7,570 nt of DNA from Bacillota bacterium. GTDB lineage: Bacteria; Bacillota; Clostridia; Oscillospirales; Ruminococcaceae. Below, in pieces: positions 4,686 to 7,570 of the stretch. The translations under genes were made by a program, and so were the position numbers. The DNA lies in the NCBI GenBank assembly GCA_023457355.1, contig JAEWLW010000022.1, positions 1 to 7,570 on the forward strand, read 5' to 3'. The first letter of the stretch is position 1; every line of letters begins with the position of its first letter. A model generated the notes under the pieces. It was given only the letters and a program-made list of their open reading frames with translations, made no database searches and was not told the DNA's origin.

Positions 4686-6119
4686 ATGAATGAGTTATCA
4701 AAAATATCCAGAAACCTGATTTTCACCGCATTAATGATAAGCTCCATCACCGGCGCCGTATTACAGACGGCGCTCACGACGGCACTGCCGGCCATTATCA
4801 ACGACCTTCAAATAACCGCAACCACCGGGCAATGGCTGACAAGTGCTTATTCTTTGGCAATGGGGATTATGGTGCCGGCTACAGCTTTTTTAATGAAACG
4901 CTTTAAAACAAAAAATCTTTTTATTACGGGCCTTGTCTTTTATTTAATGGGGTTATTCTTTGCAGCAACGTCCGTTTCCTTTTCAGCCCTTTTAACAGGC
5001 AGAATATTACAAGCCTTGGGAAGCGGTATTCTCACCGCTATGACACAGGTTGTCATTCTAACGATTTACCCTTTGGCGCAAAGAGGCACGGTTATGGGGA
5101 TTTATGGTTTGGCGATTGGTGCGGCGCCTGTTCTTTCGCCGACCCTGACAGGCATTGTCATTGATTACTATAACTGGCATGTTATATTCTGGTTTGCCTT
5201 GCTGCTTGTGATATTTAATCTTATCTTTTCATTGATTGTCATGAAAAATGTTTTGGAAAATGAAAAGCAGGCGTTTGATTTCGTTTCCATGCTGCTGAGT
5301 GCTGTCGGCTTTTCCGGGCTCATGCTTGGTCTGGGGAATATTGGTTCATCCCCATTCTTCAGCCTGTCCATTGCCCTGCCATTGGTGACCGGCATTTTGG
5401 CCTTAACCACTTTTACAATGCGGCAGCTGCATCTTGAAAAACCATTTTTGGAGCTTCGCACCTTCAAAAACAGGGAATTCCGGCTATCCGTTATCATGAG
5501 CATGCTGCTTTATGCTGTCATGATTTCCGGCTCGACCTTATTCCCGATATACCTTCAAATGATTCATGGCATGTCCGCTGCTAAATCCGGTTTGATCATG
5601 ATGCCCGGCTCACTTTTTATGGCGGCCATAAGCCCATTCGCAGGCAAAATTTATGATAAATTCGGCATCCGGAAACTGGCCGTAGTGGGAAGCGGTTTTA
5701 TGGTTGTGAGCTGTCTTGGGATTTCCTTCGTAGGAGAAAGCACCGCTGTGATTTCCATCACTTTCTTTTACATCCTTCGTTTAATTTCCATCAGCTTTAT
5801 AATGATGCCTATTGTAACCTGGGGGATGAGTACGCTGGCGGGCAGATACACCGCTCATGGCACCGCCCTTTTAACCGCCTTGCGCACCATTTCCGGGGCG
5901 ATGGGCGCCACGATTTTTGTATCTGTAATGGCTTACACTACAAAAGTAACCAGTCATTCTTCGGGCATTACAGCCAATGCCGCGGGCATTGATGTTGCTT
6001 TTATCTGCATTACCGCCGTGTCGGTGGTACAGTTTATCCTGGCGCTATTCTTTGTCGGGAAGGATACAAAGTCCATTGCCCCAATACCAGCTTACCCATT
6101 AAATGATTCAATCGGATAA
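4686..6119 (+). CDS. MFS drug-efflux transporter, DHA2 (14-TM, LmrB/EmrB-like)
   Basis: An inner-membrane proton antiporter of 477 aa, the right length for a 14-helix DHA2 pump. The N-terminal part, LQTALTTALPAIINDL (26-41) then QWLTSAYSLAMG (49-60), follows the pattern of LmrB-like pumps, with Gln27 where EmrB/QacA members carry Asp. The motif A region between helices 2 and 3 is KRFKTKNLF. GRILQALGSG (105-114) is motif B with Arg106. The antiporter motif C region is GLAIGAAPVLSPTLTG (141-156), with Ser151 where Gly-Pro is usual. A motif-A-like GKIYDKFGIRK lies in the second half. The start at 4686 has only a weak ribosome binding site, so translation may depend on coupling to marR. Substrates are probably toxic organic compounds, but cannot be specified. 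A strong terminator lies 17 bp after the stop. Confidence 0.88.
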   Translation: MNELSKISRNLIFTALMISSITGAVLQTALTTALPAIINDLQITATTGQWLTSAYSLAMGIMVPATAFLMKRFKTKNLFITGLVFYLMGLFFAATSVSFSALLTGRILQALGSGILTAMTQVVILTIYPLAQRGTVMGIYGLAIGAAPVLSPTLTGIVIDYYNWHVIFWFALLLVIFNLIFSLIVMKNVLENEKQAFDFVSMLLSAVGFSGLMLGLGNIGSSPFFSLSIALPLVTGILALTTFTMRQLHLEKPFLELRTFKNREFRLSVIMSMLLYAVMISGSTLFPIYLQMIHGMSAAKSGLIMMPGSLFMAAISPFAGKIYDKFGIRKLAVVGSGFMVVSCLGISFVGESTAVISITFFYILRLISISFIMMPIVTWGMSTLAGRYTAHGTALLTALRTISGAMGATIFVSVMAYTTKVTSHSSGITANAAGIDVAFICITAVSVVQFILALFFVGKDTKSIAPIPAYPLNDSIG

Positions 6120-6132
6120 TGCCCGCCCATGG

Positions 6133-6173
6133 AAAAACGGGGATTGCGCAGTTGCGTAATCCCCGTTTTTTTT
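6133..6173 (+). terminator. Rho-independent terminator of the marR-efflux operon
   Basis: ACGGGGATTGCGCA (6137-6150) pairs with TGCGTAATCCCCGT (6153-6166) over up to 14 bp with one G-U pair, followed by eight T (6166-6173). An A-run precedes it (6133-6137), so it may also act on minus-strand transcripts. It separates the pump gene from the YibE/F gene. Confidence 0.95.
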
Positions 6174-6188
6174 ACACAGCTGCTGAAG

Positions 6189-6222
6189 GCTGAAAACCAG
6201 GCGGGCGGCACCTCTTTTCAGC
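6189..6222. repeat. Inverted repeat upstream of the YibE/F gene
   Basis: GCTGAAAA (6189-6196) and TTTTCAGC (6215-6222) are a perfect 8-bp inverted repeat with an 18-nt GC-rich spacer. It lies just upstream of the predicted -35 box at 6238. It could be a regulator site or a cruciform; no regulator is suggested by the neighbours. Confidence 0.35.
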
Positions 6223-6237
6223 AGGCGTCATATCCCG

Positions 6238-6266
6238 TTGCCGCAGCGCATATGCTGGAATATTAA
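6238..6266 (+). promoter_or_regulatory. Possible promoter of the YibE/F gene
   Basis: TTGCCG (6238-6243), a 17-nt spacer and TATTAA (6261-6266), 4 of 6 matches in each box. A promoter is needed here because a strong terminator precedes the gene. Transcription would start near 6273 with a very short leader before the ribosome binding site at 6282. Confidence 0.45.
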
Positions 6267-6281
6267 AAGACAAGCCGTATC

Positions 6282-6287
6282 AGGAGG
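6282..6287 (+). promoter_or_regulatory. Ribosome binding site deciding the YibE/F start
   Basis: AGGAGG with a slightly short 4-nt gap to the ATG at 6292. It excludes the 18-residue longer form beginning at 6238. Confidence 0.7.
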
Positions 6288-6291
6288 ATAT

Positions 6292-7431
6292 ATGAAAAGG
6301 ATTACCGGACTGCTTTTATATATTGTAACACTGGCCGTATTTTGCGCGCTTATTTATTATGGAAACGGATGTGTCCGTCAAAGCCCTTACGATGGCACGG
6401 TTTTGGATAAGGAAACCGATCTAAACGCGATGGTATTTGCAACGGTGACCGCTATTGAGCATACGGCGCAAAGCGGGGAGCAAGCAAGAACCGAGATTAT
6501 TTTTGCCGCAAAGACATTTGGAAGCGGAAAATCAGAGGTCGTACAGGGAGCGCAGATTATAGAACCAAACAGCAGGATTACAACTGCCGTTTCGGTGGGG
6601 GACAGGGTTGTCCTGCTGCCATATGGCGACGGGCTGCTGTTCCAATACTTCTTCCGTTTTGATAAAATTGCCATGTTAGGGGTTGCGCTTGCGGTTTTGC
6701 TGCTTTTGATGGGCGGGGCGAAGGGCTTTAATACCATTGTCTCGCTGGCGCTGACTTGCCTTTCAATCTTCTCTGTTTACATCCCTGCCATCAGCACCGG
6801 GTACAATATTTATATCGCTTCGGTTGCAGTTTGCGTTTACATCGTCTTAATGACATTTTTTATCGTATTCGGCACAAATAAAAAGAGCGCAATCGCCGCC
6901 ATAAGCTGTGTGATCGGCATTGTCTTTTCCGGTGTGCTGACCGGTGTCATGAACCATTGGGTGGAACTCACCGGATATATCAACCAGGACATGTATATGC
7001 TTGGCACCCAATTGGGCTTTGATGTCGATGTGAAAGCGCTCCTCTTTGCCATGATTACGCTGGGCGCACTGGGCGCGGTGATGGATGTTTCCATGTCGAT
7101 CACCTCGGCGCTGTGGGAAATCAGCCAAAGCAATACAAAAATAAGCGCCGGAGCCCTTTTGCGCTCCGGCATGAATATTGGGCGGGATATTATGGGAACC
7201 ATGTCAAACACATTGATTCTGGCCTATATCGGTAGCTCGCTTGTTGTCGTGATGCTGTATGCATCCGCACACTATTCCTTACTAAGCCTTTTAAACAAAG
7301 AGGAGATTATCTTTGAGTTTCTCCAGTCGATTATTGGCAGCTTAAGCCTTTTGTTCACCATTCCGATAACCGCATTCATTGCAACGGTCATCCTGCAAAA
7401 AGCGCGCTTTAAAAAAACGGTTCCACACTAA
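6292..7431 (+). CDS. YibE/F-family membrane protein, function unknown
   Basis: A 379-aa polytopic membrane protein. An N-terminal hydrophobic helix (about 5-23) is followed by an extracytoplasmic domain (about 24-122) rich in beta-type segments and ending in SVGDRVVLLP (101-110). Several transmembrane helices then run from about 125 to 370. The family signature is clear: GALGAVMDVSMSITSALWEI (258-277) and GMNIGRDIMGTMSNTLIL (293-310). The ATG at 6292 has AGGAGG 4 nt upstream; an in-frame TTG at 6238 has no such site. Members of this family are widespread in Firmicutes but have no established biochemical role to my knowledge; a transport function is only a guess. It sits alone between the pump operon's terminator and the MITE, which begins 12 bp after the stop. 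A link to the MarR regulator is not supported. Confidence 0.85.
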   Translation: MKRITGLLLYIVTLAVFCALIYYGNGCVRQSPYDGTVLDKETDLNAMVFATVTAIEHTAQSGEQARTEIIFAAKTFGSGKSEVVQGAQIIEPNSRITTAVSVGDRVVLLPYGDGLLFQYFFRFDKIAMLGVALAVLLLLMGGAKGFNTIVSLALTCLSIFSVYIPAISTGYNIYIASVAVCVYIVLMTFFIVFGTNKKSAIAAISCVIGIVFSGVLTGVMNHWVELTGYINQDMYMLGTQLGFDVDVKALLFAMITLGALGAVMDVSMSITSALWEISQSNTKISAGALLRSGMNIGRDIMGTMSNTLILAYIGSSLVVVMLYASAHYSLLSLLNKEEIIFEFLQSIIGSLSLLFTIPITAFIATVILQKARFKKTVPH

Positions 7432-7443
7432 AGGCAATTAATA

Positions 7444-7570
7444 CTAAGGAGCCTCTGATTAATTCAGGGGCGGGTTAACGGCGAGAGAATTTTGTGGCTG
7501 ACAAGGCAAAAAGCGGGCATAAAGCTGGCGCTTATGGCTGTTTTTTAACACAGTCAGACGCGAAATTAGC
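7444..7570. mobile_element. MITE-like element, left-hand part (right edge of window)
   Basis: This part begins with the flank CTAA (7444-7447) and the terminal repeat GGAGCCTCTGATTAATTC (7448-7465). From 7486 to the end it is identical to bases 1-85. The internal hairpin followed by T6 (7541-7546) is therefore present here too, just downstream of the YibE/F gene, for which it may serve as terminator since no other one is visible. The right-hand end of this copy is cut off by the window. Confidence 0.7.
7513..7546 (+). terminator. MITE hairpin, likely terminator of the YibE/F gene
   Basis: Second copy of the hairpin seen at 28-61, followed by T6 on the plus strand. It is the only terminator-like structure within 140 nt after the YibE/F stop codon at 7431, so the mobile element may have supplied this gene's transcription end. 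Confidence 0.4.

Noticed and set aside
6837..7211. Minus-strand open frames (124 and 93 codons) within the YibE/F gene
   Set aside because: The plus-strand gene has clear family signatures; the reverse frames are by-products of its codon use.
1..7570. Circular molecule (plasmid or phage) indicated by the 85-base terminal repeat
   Set aside because: The repeated part belongs to a MITE-like element and its outer flanks differ (CTAA and TTAG). There is no replication or mobilisation gene. A circle is not excluded but is the weaker explanation.

Overview
The window looks like chromosomal DNA of a low-to-mid GC Firmicute, probably a clostridial anaerobe. The reasons are the strong AAGGAGG-type ribosome binding sites, the GTG and TTG starts, the protein families (GntP permease, PAS/sigma-54 activator, LmrB-like exporter, YibE/F protein) and the Rho-independent terminators. 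The sequence does not fix the genus. Six genes are complete. No rRNA, tRNA, CRISPR array, phage gene or transposase gene was seen.

Left half (about 1-4015, minus strand): a 3-hydroxybutyrate utilisation locus. Reading leftwards it holds a PAS/AAA+/Fis-type sigma-54 activator (2517-3884), its terminator (2400-2435), a sigma-54 (-24/-12) promoter (2316-2332), a 3-hydroxybutyrate dehydrogenase (1488-2249) and a GntP-family permease (123-1421). The most interesting signal is a 19-bp interrupted dyad, TGTACG-RA-N6-TACAC, present three times with the same internal spacing. Two copies (2448-2466 and 2489-2507, 41 bp apart) lie at enhancer distance upstream of the sigma-54 promoter. The third (3997-4015) abuts the -35 box of the regulator's own sigma-70-type promoter. 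This predicts a self-contained regulatory circuit: the activator senses a signal through its PAS domain, switches on dehydrogenase and permease through RpoN, and controls its own synthesis.

Middle (4115-6173, plus strand): a MarR-type repressor (TTG start) and a 14-TM DHA2/LmrB-like efflux pump form an operon. Its promoter has a perfect 15-bp palindrome directly after the -10 box, and the operon ends in a strong terminator. This is a classic self-repressed, ligand-induced export unit. The 316-bp region 3885-4200 holds the divergent promoters of this operon and the sigma-54 activator.

Right end (6174-7443): a YibE/F-family membrane protein of unknown function with its own likely promoter.

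Both ends of the window lie inside copies of one short repeat. The first 85 bases equal the last 85. The parts together make an element of about 160 bp with imperfect terminal inverted repeats and 4-bp YTAR-like flanks (CTAA, TTAG), i.e. a MITE-like non-autonomous element. The differing flanks suggest two separate copies bordering the segment rather than one closed circle. At the left end the element boundary coincides with the permease stop codon.
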